Assembly: GCF_026239655.1 (NCBI RefSeq)
Contig: NZ_JAPIVO010000003.1
Coordinates: 682,001 to 746,000 of the forward strand
Origin: Pedobacter sp. MR2016-24
Lineage (GTDB): Bacteria > Bacteroidota > Bacteroidia > Sphingobacteriales > Sphingobacteriaceae
Direction of reading: 5' to 3'
Length of the DNA: 64,000 nucleotides
Shown: positions 33,269 through 41,932 of the stretch, piece by piece
How positions within the stretch are numbered: the first letter of the stretch is position 1
How the letters are laid out: each line of letters starts with the position of its first letter
Program-made: the position numbers and the translations under genes
The notes under the pieces: model-generated
Told to the model about the DNA's origin: nothing
Database searches by the model: none
Seen by the model: the letters and a program-made list of their open reading frames with translations, nothing else

Positions 33269-33859
33269 ATGCGTAAAAGAGACACGGATAAGGAAGATCT
33301 GGTAAAACAAACAGCTATCAAATTGATTGTAAAAAATGGACTTGAAGGCTTTAGCATGAATAAACTGGCAAAGGCCTGCAATATTTCTGTAGCGACACTA
33401 TACATCTATTACAAGGATCGGGATGATCTTATCCTAAACATTGCGATGGAAAGTGGTAAACTAATGAGTGATACCATCATTAAGGATTTTGACCCAGAGC
33501 TAAGTCTTGAAGAGGGATTGAGGCAGCAGTGGAAAAACAGGTATAAGTTTATGACTGATCATCCCGGACTAAACCTGTTTTTTGATCAGTTGCGCAGCTC
33601 AAGTTACCAGGAAGAGTTTCTTTCTGGCTTTTTAAAGGAATTTAAACTGGTAATGGGCAAATTTATGCAAAATGTAATGGAACGCGGTGAAATAGAAGAG
33701 ATGACCTTCGAGACTTATTGGGCTATAGCCTTTGCTCCTCTTTATGCATTGGCACGTTTTGATAATGAAGGAAAATCTTTAAGCGGTAAACCTTATCAGA
33801 TGACCGACAAAGTGCTTTGGAAAACCTTTAACCTGGTTATCAAGGCATTAAAAAAATAA
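33269..33859 (+). CDS. TetR/AcrR-family repressor
   Basis: A dimeric ligand-responsive repressor, 196 residues. The N-terminal HTH is LVKQTAIKLIVKNGLEGFSMNKLAKACNISVATLYIYYKDRDDLI. The rest is the helical ligand-binding domain. The frame is open from GTG 33227, but that codon is inside the operator, so ATG 33269 (MRKRDTDKEDL) is chosen. It is followed after 57 bp by an MFS exporter, the usual drug-efflux pairing. Confidence 0.88.
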   Translation: MRKRDTDKEDLVKQTAIKLIVKNGLEGFSMNKLAKACNISVATLYIYYKDRDDLILNIAMESGKLMSDTIIKDFDPELSLEEGLRQQWKNRYKFMTDHPGLNLFFDQLRSSSYQEEFLSGFLKEFKLVMGKFMQNVMERGEIEEMTFETYWAIAFAPLYALARFDNEGKSLSGKPYQMTDKVLWKTFNLVIKALKK

Positions 33860-33916
33860 GAAAAAAATAATTGAATTGACCATCACGAGACCATTCACGT
33901 GATTAACATAAACAAA

Positions 33917-35197
33917 ATGCAGGCACAAAAAAACATGCCGTTTTCCGGCTACCAAAAATTTGTAATATTCATACTCGCTATTACCCAGTTCACGGTGATA
34001 CTGGATTTCATGGTCATGTCCCCTCTTGGTGATATGCTGATGAAATCGCTTTCACTTAAACCCCAGGCCTTCGGTTTTGCTGTATCTGCTTATGCATTCA
34101 GTGCAGGAATATCCGGCTTGCTGACCGCAGGATTTGCCGACAGGTTTGACCGTAAAAAATTGCTGCTGTTCTTCTACATTGGTTTTATTGTTGGCACCGT
34201 CTTCTGTGGACTGGCCCATACCTACCCTGTTTTGGTAGCTGCCAGAATTGTAACCGGTTTATTTGGCGGGGTGATCAGTTCGATATCAATGGCTATCATT
34301 ACAGATCTTTTTACGTTACAGCAACGTGGTCGCGTAATGGGTTATGTACAAATGGGCTTTGGTGCCAGTCAGGTTTTGGGCGTACCTATAGGTTTGTACC
34401 TGGCTAACTTCTGGGGCTGGGAAGCACCATTCTGGATGGTAGCAGGTTTAAGCGTGCTGATTGCACTGCTGATTGCGGCACGTCTGCAACCGGTTACACA
34501 ACATCTGGCTATACAAAATGATAAATCAGCATTTAAACATTTATGGCACACGCTTGCGAAAGGCAATTACCGTATAGGCTTTACAGCAACAGCACTACTA
34601 TCAATTGGTGGTTTTATGATGATGCCTTTTGGAAGTTCCTTTGCGATTAATAACCTCGGACTTACAAATGCACAATTACCTATGCTGTTCATGGTGTCTG
34701 GCATTAGCTCTTTGATTATTATGCCGTTTATAGGAAAGCTAAGTGATAAGATAGACAAGTTTAAGATTTTTACTGTGGCCTCTGTCTGGATGTTCATCAT
34801 GTGTGTGGTTTATACGAATCTAAGCGTTACTCCGCTTATTCTTGTGATGGTACTGAACGTCCTGATGATGATAGGGATTATGAGTCGTATGATTCCGTCG
34901 TCCGCATTAACCAGTGCCGTCCCGGAAATGTCAGACCGCGGTGCCTATATGAGCATCAACTCATCCCTGCAGCAAATTGCCGGTGGTGTAGCTGCAGCGG
35001 TGGCGGGCATGATCGTTACACAAAAAGGTAAAGGTGCACCACTGGAACATTACAATATCGTAGGATATACCATCGTCGGAATCTCCATCATCAGCATCCT
35101 GTTAATGATGCGGGTAGATAAGCTGGTAAAAAGAAAAACTGCAGATCAGAATGCAGTAATTCCTGAAGGGGATGTTGTATTGAGCGAAGGTTTTTAA
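33917..35197 (+). CDS. MFS efflux transporter
   Basis: An inner-membrane proton-coupled exporter with 12 helices. Motif A appears in the helix 2-3 loop (GFADRFDRKKLLL) and a motif-C-like glycine-rich helix 5 (GFGASQVLGVPIGLYLAN). ATG 33917 (MQAQKNMPFSGYQK) is preferred over GTG 33899. About 426 residues. Its partner is the TetR gene upstream. The substrate is unknown: AraJ, Bcr or sugar efflux types are all possible. It converges on the HxlR gene with a 7-bp gap. Confidence 0.87.
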   Translation: MQAQKNMPFSGYQKFVIFILAITQFTVILDFMVMSPLGDMLMKSLSLKPQAFGFAVSAYAFSAGISGLLTAGFADRFDRKKLLLFFYIGFIVGTVFCGLAHTYPVLVAARIVTGLFGGVISSISMAIITDLFTLQQRGRVMGYVQMGFGASQVLGVPIGLYLANFWGWEAPFWMVAGLSVLIALLIAARLQPVTQHLAIQNDKSAFKHLWHTLAKGNYRIGFTATALLSIGGFMMMPFGSSFAINNLGLTNAQLPMLFMVSGISSLIIMPFIGKLSDKIDKFKIFTVASVWMFIMCVVYTNLSVTPLILVMVLNVLMMIGIMSRMIPSSALTSAVPEMSDRGAYMSINSSLQQIAGGVAAAVAGMIVTQKGKGAPLEHYNIVGYTIVGISIISILLMMRVDKLVKRKTADQNAVIPEGDVVLSEGF

Positions 35198-35204
35198 ACA
35201 GCTA

Positions 35205-35549
35205 TCAGCGGATCAGTTCCTCTAATTCATTGCGATGATCTTCTCCCCATTGGGCAGTAGAACTAATTACGGGTATCAGGGTTTTTCCCAGAGAGGTTAA
35301 TTCGTATTCTACTTTTAAAGGAAGTTCATCGTAAATGATTTTGGACAGGATACCATGATCTGTAAGCTGTTTAAGCTGCGTATCGAGAACCCTTCTGGAT
35401 GCTTTGGGCAATTTCCGCTGCAATTCACCCGGACGTTTTATTCCCGAGTAAATACACCAGATCAGACTGATCTTCCATTTTCCATTGATTACTTCCAGAA
35501 ACAGATGTAGTCCGCAATCTAAGGAAACTGGTATCTTTTTTTTGTACAT
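35205..35549 (-). CDS. HxlR-family transcriptional regulator
   Basis: A small winged-helix regulator, 114 residues, with the family marks: one N-terminal cysteine (LDCGLHLFLEVINGKWKISLIW), RPGELQRKLPKASRRVLDTQLKQLTDHGIL as recognition part, and VEYELTSLGKTLIPV as wing. It is divergent from an aldo/keto reductase gene across 119 bp. Members often sense electrophiles or aldehydes through that cysteine, which would fit control of the reductase. Confidence 0.88.
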   Translation of the reverse strand: MYKKKIPVSLDCGLHLFLEVINGKWKISLIWCIYSGIKRPGELQRKLPKASRRVLDTQLKQLTDHGILSKIIYDELPLKVEYELTSLGKTLIPVISSTAQWGEDHRNELEELIR

Positions 35550-35567
35550 CAGCAGTTAATTAGTCGC

Positions 35568-35601
35568 CAAATATAAGTCATACCAATATAATATCTGGTA
35601 T
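35568..35601 (-). promoter_or_regulatory. hxlR promoter box and adjacent inverted repeat
   Basis: On the minus strand TATATTTG (35575-35568) is a perfect -7 box. ATACCA, 10 nt, TGGTAT at 35580-35601 lies where the -33 region would be. The inverted repeat may be the HxlR operator acting on both divergent genes. Confidence 0.45.
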
Positions 35602-35668
35602 AGATAAATTTAGCCATACTTGTACCTGATGATCTGTTTACACAATTTTGTACAATAAAATTAAGATC

Positions 35669-36631
35669 ATGAAGTATAAGTTAATTGGAACTAAAACGGG
35701 TTTATATGGCAGCGAAATCATCTTAGGTGCCGCTATGCTGGGAACAAGAAAAGGATATGGAGCAAATGCGGAAGATTCGAGACTGATCTTAGCTGCTTAT
35801 GCAGATGCAGGAGGAAACTTCATAGATACTTCTGATCGCTATCAGCTGGGTGAATCAGAAGAACTGGTGGGGAAATTCATTGAACATCAGCGAAGTAACT
35901 TTATCATTTGCTCCAAGTATACGCAAAGCAGCGAAGCTAATCCTGCCATAAGTAATTCCGGAAATCACCGTAAGGCAATGAAACAAGCAGTAGAAGCCAG
36001 TTTAAAGCGACTAAAAACAGATTATATCGACATTTATATGCCTCATTATGATGATGGGATAACTCCTCTTGATGAAATTATTCGTGGTCTGGAAGATTTA
36101 GTTAGTGCCGGAAAAGTATTGTATACAGGTCTGGCAAACTTCCCTGCATGGAAGGCCTCCGCTATTGCAAGTTCAACGCATTTAACAGCAATTCAGATCG
36201 AATACAACTTATTACAGCGCACTGCGGATCGTGAATTTATCCCCATGGCTGCACAATTTGGTTTAGCGACCATGATGTATTCACCGTTAGCGGGCGGCTT
36301 GCTGACAGGAAAATACCGTAAAGGGGAGCGCGGCAGACTAAACATGGGTTCAACAGCTGATTATAACGAAAATGAGCATACAGGAAAGGTTATTGATCAG
36401 CTTTTTACAATCGCAGCAGAATTAAATGTCACACCAGGTCAGGTAGCTTTTGCATGGGTTTTATCAAAGGGTGCTTTCCCTATAGTTGGCGCACGTACAA
36501 TTCATCATCTTGATGATGGTTTGCAAGCCGCATCTGTTCAGTTAACTGCTGACCACATTCACCAGCTCAATGAACTGACAGTAGTTTCTTTAGGCTATCC
36601 CTATGATTTGCTGGCCACCGTGCAAGCCTAG
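35669..36631 (+). CDS. Aldo/keto reductase
   Basis: NADPH-dependent reductase with a TIM barrel, about 320 residues. Catalytic residues are Asp and Tyr in DTSDRYQLGESE, Lys in CSKYTQ and His in YMPHYDD. The cofactor-binding end is IVGARTIHHLDDGL. ATG 35669 (MKYKLIGTKTG) is chosen over the upstream TTG 35648. It is divergent from HxlR. It belongs to a different branch from the reductase at 29392, which lacks the histidine. Confidence 0.9.
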   Translation: MKYKLIGTKTGLYGSEIILGAAMLGTRKGYGANAEDSRLILAAYADAGGNFIDTSDRYQLGESEELVGKFIEHQRSNFIICSKYTQSSEANPAISNSGNHRKAMKQAVEASLKRLKTDYIDIYMPHYDDGITPLDEIIRGLEDLVSAGKVLYTGLANFPAWKASAIASSTHLTAIQIEYNLLQRTADREFIPMAAQFGLATMMYSPLAGGLLTGKYRKGERGRLNMGSTADYNENEHTGKVIDQLFTIAAELNVTPGQVAFAWVLSKGAFPIVGARTIHHLDDGLQAASVQLTADHIHQLNELTVVSLGYPYDLLATVQA

Positions 36632-36669
36632 TTCAGTTCGGGTTGTAAATGATACAGCCCGAATTGAAC
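36631..36669. terminator. Bidirectional terminator hairpin
   Basis: A 17-bp stem with 15 exact pairs (GTTCAGTTCGGGTTGTA against TACAGCCCGAATTGAAC) and a 5-nt loop. It fills the gap between the convergent reductase and isochorismatase-like genes, with T-rich sequence (TATTTATTTTT) after it on the plus strand. Confidence 0.8.
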
Positions 36670-36673
36670 CTAT

Positions 36674-37228
36674 TTATTTTTGCACCCAATCTTTTAATGT
36701 AATTACTTCTGCCTGGCGAATGAAAACTTTGTTCATCAGCACCTGATGTACTTCTTCATCCGCATCTTCACAGCAATCTGCTAATACAGAAATCACGTAA
36801 TCTTTGTCGGCCGCCTCTCTTAATGTTGACAGTACTACTCCGCTGGTAGAAACGCCAGCCAATACGATATGTTGAATCCCCTGTGCCCTCAAAACAATTT
36901 CCAGATCGCTACCAGTAAACGCACTAACCCTCCGTTTATTCACGATGATATCATGAGACAAGGGCGCTATATCTGGATGGACTTTCATCAGTTCGTCCAT
37001 ATTAGGAGCGGAATAACGGTGTTTACTTCCGCCAAATATCTTGTTATGTAAACTAACTTCAGGTGCACCTGGCCTGAAGCCGACAACTGCATAAATAACG
37101 GGAATCTTTTTCTCGCGCGCACTGCGTATAGCTGCCGCTACATTGTTCAATATTGATTTGGTATCTTTTAATCCGGCAAGTACTGCCACCTGCATATCCA
37201 TTATTAAAAGCGCCGTGTTTTGTTCCAT
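36674..37228 (-). CDS. Isochorismatase-like hydrolase lacking the catalytic cysteine
   Basis: Belongs to the isochorismatase/nicotinamidase-like fold, 184 residues. The catalytic Asp (LLIMDMQ) and Lys (NKRRVSAF) are present. The cysteine motif, normally GVxTxxCV, reads GVSTSGVV, so the nucleophile position is valine. The same TSGVVLST variant is found in other members as I recall, so this may be a real subfamily with another chemistry. The cis-peptide region before it (HIVLAGVS) is intact. It stands alone between a terminator and a 344-bp spacer. Confidence 0.85.
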   Translation of the reverse strand: MEQNTALLIMDMQVAVLAGLKDTKSILNNVAAAIRSAREKKIPVIYAVVGFRPGAPEVSLHNKIFGGSKHRYSAPNMDELMKVHPDIAPLSHDIIVNKRRVSAFTGSDLEIVLRAQGIQHIVLAGVSTSGVVLSTLREAADKDYVISVLADCCEDADEEVHQVLMNKVFIRQAEVITLKDWVQK

Positions 37229-37572
37229 TTTACAAGTTTAATAATTTGATAGCTAACATCTTTATTGAATAATACTATCCTGCTGTGCGTCTTGTATTTA
37301 AATTTTGCTGCCGCTAAATCGATAACATTTATGGAATATTATACTTTGGGTGATGAAAGATAGCATCTTTAGGTGACTTACAGAAGGTGACAGGGGTGCC
37401 AATGAATGGAAGTTCAAGCGTAAAATGGCCGTAAGTACAAGGCTTTCCGTCTGCTGCAGTACCCTAAATTTGTGTGATAGATGGAGATTGTGTTAGACTG
37501 ACTATTAAAATTGAATGGAAAGGAATAAACAATGTCTTGAACCGCTGACACAAGGCGGTTGACTGGAGCCAG
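37229..37572. other. 344-bp spacer
   Basis: No gene or remnant could be identified on either strand. Near the right end are two short hairpins, AACCGC/GCGGTT at 37540-37560 and ACTGG AG CCAGT at 37562-37573, just after the TlpA stop, which may help end that transcript. Both lack a T-run. Confidence 0.35.
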
Positions 37573-38121
37573 TTATTTTCTGGCAAGCTGATCTATTTTA
37601 CGGATCATCTCCATGAATTCTTTTTTATTATATAGCCGGGTTAGGTACTGGATCTTACCTGTTTCATCTATAATTACGTTGCGCGTAACCCCGGCTTTAC
37701 GTTCTGCAAACCGGCTAAAAATTTCCGCTCCGGGATCTAATGCGAGCGGATAGGTGATTCTCATATCCTGATGAAACTTTTTTACAACCTCTATTGGCTC
37801 ATCCCTGTCTACTCCTATAAGAACAACATTCTTATCTTTATAGGCTTGCCAAAGATCTTTCTCAAGATAAGGCATCTCCTCTCTGCATACACTACACCAG
37901 GATGCAGTAAATTGAAGAACAACAATCTTTCCCCTAAGTGCTTTTAGATCCGTTTTAGTCCCGTTTTGTAAAACCAGTTCAAAGTTATCAGGTGCCTGAT
38001 CCCCAATCTTCACCAGATATCCTCTGCCATCTTTTTGGGTACGAATTTCTTTATTTTCCTGTGCTTGAGCTGCAATTCCCAGGTACAGTAACATTGTTAT
38101 CAATAATAGTTTCTTTCTCAT
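37573..38121 (-). CDS. TlpA/ResA-like thioredoxin-fold protein
   Basis: An exported thiol-disulfide or peroxide-linked protein. Signal peptide LLLITMLLYLGIAAQAQ; the active site is WCSVC (FTASWCSVCREEMPYLEKDL, about residue 77); a fitting cis-Pro segment is ITYPLALDP. 182 residues, AhpC/TSA or TlpA type. It should act in the periplasm, as a reductant for cytochrome c or surface proteins. The gene is alone, with no cytochrome or other redox gene next to it. Confidence 0.87.
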   Translation of the reverse strand: MRKKLLLITMLLYLGIAAQAQENKEIRTQKDGRGYLVKIGDQAPDNFELVLQNGTKTDLKALRGKIVVLQFTASWCSVCREEMPYLEKDLWQAYKDKNVVLIGVDRDEPIEVVKKFHQDMRITYPLALDPGAEIFSRFAERKAGVTRNVIIDETGKIQYLTRLYNKKEFMEMIRKIDQLARK

Positions 38122-38381
38122 CAGTTGTCAAAACAAGTAGCGTGTATTCGCTCAATCATTCGGATTAGTTCGTGCAGGATTTATTCTGCTGACATAAACA
38201 TATACTAATTTAGTAGATTTAAAATTGATTTAACAATTTATTTTCAATTCCTGATCAATGGCTATGTGCGAAGTACTTATAGTGAGTTTTGACTGCAGAC
38301 AAGCTTATTTTCCCAATACAAAGGCAAGTATGTATGATCTGCAGATTTTTATCGCGTAAATGAAACAATGTTCTACTCTCA
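38122..38381. other. Divergent spacer, no gene
   Basis: AT-rich region between the divergent TlpA-like and membrane-protein genes. No RNA gene or protein remnant was seen. The right end carries the promoter listed separately. Confidence 0.4.
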
Positions 38382-38412
38382 TTTTAGAATTACACCTATT
38401 TGAGTATATTTG
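38382..38412 (+). promoter_or_regulatory. Bacteroidota-type promoter for the 203-residue membrane protein
   Basis: TTTT (38382-38385), 19 nt, TATATTTG (38405-38412). The -7 box is perfect and the -33 box has three of four bases. It lies about 65 bp before the start codon at 38477. Confidence 0.5.
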
Positions 38413-38476
38413 ATAGCCATACACCTTATAATAAAGGAATTAAAAATACCAATCAGACGAAAACAATATTACCTGA

Positions 38477-39088
38477 ATGAAATATCTGGAGAAAATTCAA
38501 ACCCTGCTGCCATTAGGTTATTTATATCTTATTGTTTTAGGCCTCTTGAAAGAATCTCTGCTCTATTATCCTTTAGGAATAAATATATTGAATTACTCCT
38601 CAATTACGGATATCCTGATCAGCCCGATAGCAGACCTTATTTCAAAGGTTGAGTTGATTATTGCTTTGATTATAATCTGTTTAATTTTATATGGCATACA
38701 AACTTTGCTGATCAGCTACAGAAACAGCAGATGGAGTCAAAAAATACTGCATAGATTTGAATTGGCACCAGAAACCAGCAAAAAGGAAATGCAAAAAGTT
38801 CTTTTCCCGGTCTTCGTCCTCCTTATTGCAATTGAACTATTGTCACTATTTGTTGGATATGGATTAGCGGGTGGTAAGATGTTATCAAAAAAGATCATCA
38901 ACAGTGACTACACCTATAATTATAAACTCAATTTCAACTCCGGTAAATCTGAAGACATTTATGTATTCGACTCCAATAGTTCCTTTTATTTTTATGTCAC
39001 AAAAGGAAGTTCAAATATTAAAATAGTGCCTGTAGCGAGCATCAATACTATTGAAATGATTGATAATCCGAAATTAAAAACAAACTAA
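38477..39088 (+). CDS. Hypothetical membrane protein, 203 residues
   Basis: No family is recognised. Three predicted helices: about 10-30 (LPLGYLYLIVLGLLKESLLYY), 58-80 (VELIIALIIICLILYGIQTLL) and 110-132 (VLFPVFVLLIAIELLSLFVGYGL). The C-terminal ~65 residues form a soluble beta-rich tail (YKLNFNSGKSEDIYVFDSNSS) ending with IVPVASINTIEMI. The start ATG follows a clear promoter, so the gene is probably real and singly transcribed. Confidence 0.65.
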   Translation: MKYLEKIQTLLPLGYLYLIVLGLLKESLLYYPLGINILNYSSITDILISPIADLISKVELIIALIIICLILYGIQTLLISYRNSRWSQKILHRFELAPETSKKEMQKVLFPVFVLLIAIELLSLFVGYGLAGGKMLSKKIINSDYTYNYKLNFNSGKSEDIYVFDSNSSFYFYVTKGSSNIKIVPVASINTIEMIDNPKLKTN

Positions 39089-39490
39089 GGCCTTCATCTC
39101 CTACAGCCATATTCCAAAATAGTCAGGCTGATATATGCGATCTTTATCTTCGTCTTAAAAACGTTGATGCGCTGATTTCCTGGTCCGTAAGTCACAGTCA
39201 TTGTACTGTATTAAATGGATAGCAGGCTGATTTAAGCTTTTCAACGATCAATATCCTGAGTTCAACGATACAGAGAAGGTTTTCCTTGTCCCCCGCTATA
39301 CTTTTGATCAACAAACAGTATAAAACCTTAAAAAAATCAGGATGGAAGCATTTAAAGAAATCACAATCGCAGGTGTTACAAAGCATATTTTCAGAATCCT
39401 GGAGAAACCAGTTATTTTTTTCCAGCATGCTCCCGTGCAATATATCCTCTTCAGGATTTACAGTATAGCCAGTCAAATTATCTTAATTAT
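39089..39490. other. 400-bp stretch without a supported gene
   Basis: Short open frames exist on both strands (a 92-codon frame on the minus strand at 39198-39476, shorter ones on plus), but none shows a recognisable domain. They overlap each other and lie beside a gene remnant. The stretch may be decayed sequence from the same deletion event. Confidence 0.4.
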
Positions 39491-39646
39491 TTACAAATAA
39501 AAGCAGCTATAAGTGACTAAATATCTGCCCAGATTATCATTGCTGATATCTATCCATTCGTAACTCATCTGGCTGCGTTCTAAAAAATCTTTGATTGGCA
39601 ATACCTCCGGAGAATCTGGTTTACCATAAAGTTTAAGTTTATTCAT
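39491..39646 (-). pseudogene. 5' remnant of a thioredoxin-reductase-like gene
   Basis: 51 codons reading MNKLKLYGKPDSPEVLPIKD, then FLERSQMSYEWIDISNDN, then unrelated residues and a stop. The N-terminus resembles the glutaredoxin-like lead domain of large FAD-dependent thioredoxin-reductase-like proteins in Bacteroidota (pattern KLYG-P-SPEV--I-DFL-RS---YEWI). The remaining several hundred residues, including the FAD and CxxC motifs, are missing. Confidence 0.6.
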
Positions 39647-39692
39647 ATTGTGTTTTCGATTAGAGGTTACCCAAGCTTATTCGATGATATCA

Positions 39693-41891
39693 TTATTTGT
39701 TTTGCAGGCTTTTGAGATAAACCTGTGCCTCCTTGATGGCCTCATTACAGATGACTTCCAAACCGCAGATCAACTGTCCGAAATTTCTTTGATCACCTGA
39801 GAATTCAAGGTCATCCAGCATATGAACTGTTTTTTGCAACACGCCCATGATCGCCAGCGTTGTTCTCAAACTGTGTGCTGTTTTTTTAATCTGCTCATAA
39901 TTCCCTGCTTTTAACGCCGTCCGGAGTGTCTGCATATCTTCAGGTATTCTATGGATAAAATGATTGGTAATCTTCCGCTCGTAATCCACGTTTCCCTTGC
40001 CCATATCTTTAAGGTAATCCAGATCCAGATAAATAAAAGGCTGAATAACATCTTCAACAATCAGGTTGGGAACAGTCAATTTTTCTATCAGCCCCAGCAA
40101 TTCCTGCTCGTTTACCGGTTTTGAGATATAGTCGTTCATACCTATGCTAATACATTTCTCGCGCTCGCCAGACATCGCATGTGCGGTCATAGCAATAATA
40201 GGAATATCAGATTTAAGCTTCGACCTGATTTCAATTGTAGCAGAATATCCATCCATTTCCGGCATTTGAATATCCATCAGTACCAAATCAAAATAACCGA
40301 TTTTCACTTTTTCTATAGCTTCTTTTCCATTAGAGGCTATAGCGAAAGAGAATCCCCAGTAAGCCAGTATATTGGCCATCAGATCCTGGTTCATCATATT
40401 ATCATCTACAATAAGGATATGTGCGGAACGACTGATCGTATTGGGTTCCATCACCTGATGGTGAACGTTCTCTTCTGTTTGCTCCTCGTCAGAAGTGAGG
40501 TAAGGAATTTCGAATATAAATTCTGTACCCACTCCGGCTTTGCTGCTAACATCTATTGTGCCTTTTTGAATTTCCAGTAAATCTTTAACGATAGATAAAC
40601 CGAGACCTGTGCCGCCGTAATTACGGGTAATGGAATCATCAGCCTGATTAAATCTTTCGAAGATACGTTCCAGTTTTTCATCTTTTATACCAATACCCTG
40701 ATCGGCCACCCTGAATTTCAGGGTAATCATATTTCCATCCACTTTACCAATTGAAACAGTAATTTTTAATGATCCCTTCTCGCTGAATTTTAGTGCATTC
40801 CCCAGCAGATTAACCATGATCTGAGTTAAACGGGTGGCATCACCAATCAACGTTTCTGGTACGTCATCTTCAATTTCAGTAATATAACCCAGACCTTTAG
40901 CACGCACCCTTTCAGAAAAAAGGACTTCAACAGAATGCAGCAATCCACGGATGCTGAAAGGTTTATTTACAATCCGCATCATACCCGCTTCAATCTTGGA
41001 AATATCTAAAATATCGTTAATGATCGAAAGGAGATTTTCCCCGGCCTGCTGTATAGAGTTTATGTAGTGCTGCGACTGACGGTCGACATCCTGTCTCTGT
41101 AACAAGGTAGTAAAACCGAGGATAGAATTAAGTGGGGTCCGGATTTCATGGCTCATATTGGCCAGGAAGTTTTCTTTAATTCCAAGCGACTCTCTGGATT
41201 TACGCTCAGAATTATCCAGCTGATCAATCAGCAAAGTCCTGTTTCTGAACTGACGTGAGATAAACCAGCACAATGCACCACCACTTAAAAACAATAAGGC
41301 GATCAGGATATTCCCATAGGCTTTTGCCTTCAATCCGCTATCATTGATCTGTTTGATCAGTTTCTGCATCCGCATTTGTCTGCTGTTATAGATTTTGCGG
41401 GTGGTGCTGGTAATCTCATCAGAGGTAATTCTGGCCTGAGGGTTACCAATTGAAGTGGTATCATCCATTTTACCGGTACGGTTAAAAAGATCAATCAGGT
41501 GATTTTTAGTATTTACTTTTTCCTGAGCCAGAAAATTAAGCCTGTCCAGGTATTTTTTAACATAAGGATCCTCACTCCCATCATCAATGGAATCAAGATA
41601 CATCCTTACCGCTTGTATCTTGGCTTCCACACCTTCCAGATGGGAAGTATCATCCGTTGCAATAGCGCCACGAATCCTGCTTTCTATACCAAGGATATCC
41701 CGGTCGATTTCACGCAAATGATTACTTGTCCGTAATTCTTCCAGTAATTCCTTATTACCCTCAATAAGGGTTTCCATATTTCCGGATGAACTGTACTGAA
41801 TCATAATGAGCAAAGCCATTCCAACCACAAATGCAGAGAATATCAGGTAGTTGAATTTGCTGTCAGGCATAAAGGATTTATTTTTTTCCAT
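39693..41891 (-). CDS. Hybrid sensor histidine kinase with receiver and HPt domains
   Basis: A membrane sensor of 732 residues. Helices at about 13-35 and 187-208 flank a helical periplasmic region of ~150 residues like CHASE3. Then HisKA (ANMSHEIRTPLNSILG), HATPase (QIMVNLLGNALKFSEKG, DQGIGI, GGTGLGLSI), receiver (LIVDDN, LVLMDIQMPEMDG) and HPt (KKTAHSLRTTLAIMG). A full internal phosphorelay His-Asp-His is thus present and needs an outside response regulator. The LytTR regulator gene lies 41 bp upstream on the same strand and is the obvious partner. Confidence 0.93.
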   Translation of the reverse strand: MEKNKSFMPDSKFNYLIFSAFVVGMALLIMIQYSSSGNMETLIEGNKELLEELRTSNHLREIDRDILGIESRIRGAIATDDTSHLEGVEAKIQAVRMYLDSIDDGSEDPYVKKYLDRLNFLAQEKVNTKNHLIDLFNRTGKMDDTTSIGNPQARITSDEITSTTRKIYNSRQMRMQKLIKQINDSGLKAKAYGNILIALLFLSGGALCWFISRQFRNRTLLIDQLDNSERKSRESLGIKENFLANMSHEIRTPLNSILGFTTLLQRQDVDRQSQHYINSIQQAGENLLSIINDILDISKIEAGMMRIVNKPFSIRGLLHSVEVLFSERVRAKGLGYITEIEDDVPETLIGDATRLTQIMVNLLGNALKFSEKGSLKITVSIGKVDGNMITLKFRVADQGIGIKDEKLERIFERFNQADDSITRNYGGTGLGLSIVKDLLEIQKGTIDVSSKAGVGTEFIFEIPYLTSDEEQTEENVHHQVMEPNTISRSAHILIVDDNMMNQDLMANILAYWGFSFAIASNGKEAIEKVKIGYFDLVLMDIQMPEMDGYSATIEIRSKLKSDIPIIAMTAHAMSGEREKCISIGMNDYISKPVNEQELLGLIEKLTVPNLIVEDVIQPFIYLDLDYLKDMGKGNVDYERKITNHFIHRIPEDMQTLRTALKAGNYEQIKKTAHSLRTTLAIMGVLQKTVHMLDDLEFSGDQRNFGQLICGLEVICNEAIKEAQVYLKSLQNK

Positions 41892-41932
41892 ATATTTTTA
41901 TGAGCGGAGAGTGGTGCTGATTAGATTTTATT

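Noticed and set aside
39198..39476. 92-codon minus-strand frame
   Set aside because: Rich in Cys and Leu with no recognisable domain; overlaps plus-strand frames and lies next to a gene remnant. Not supported as a gene.
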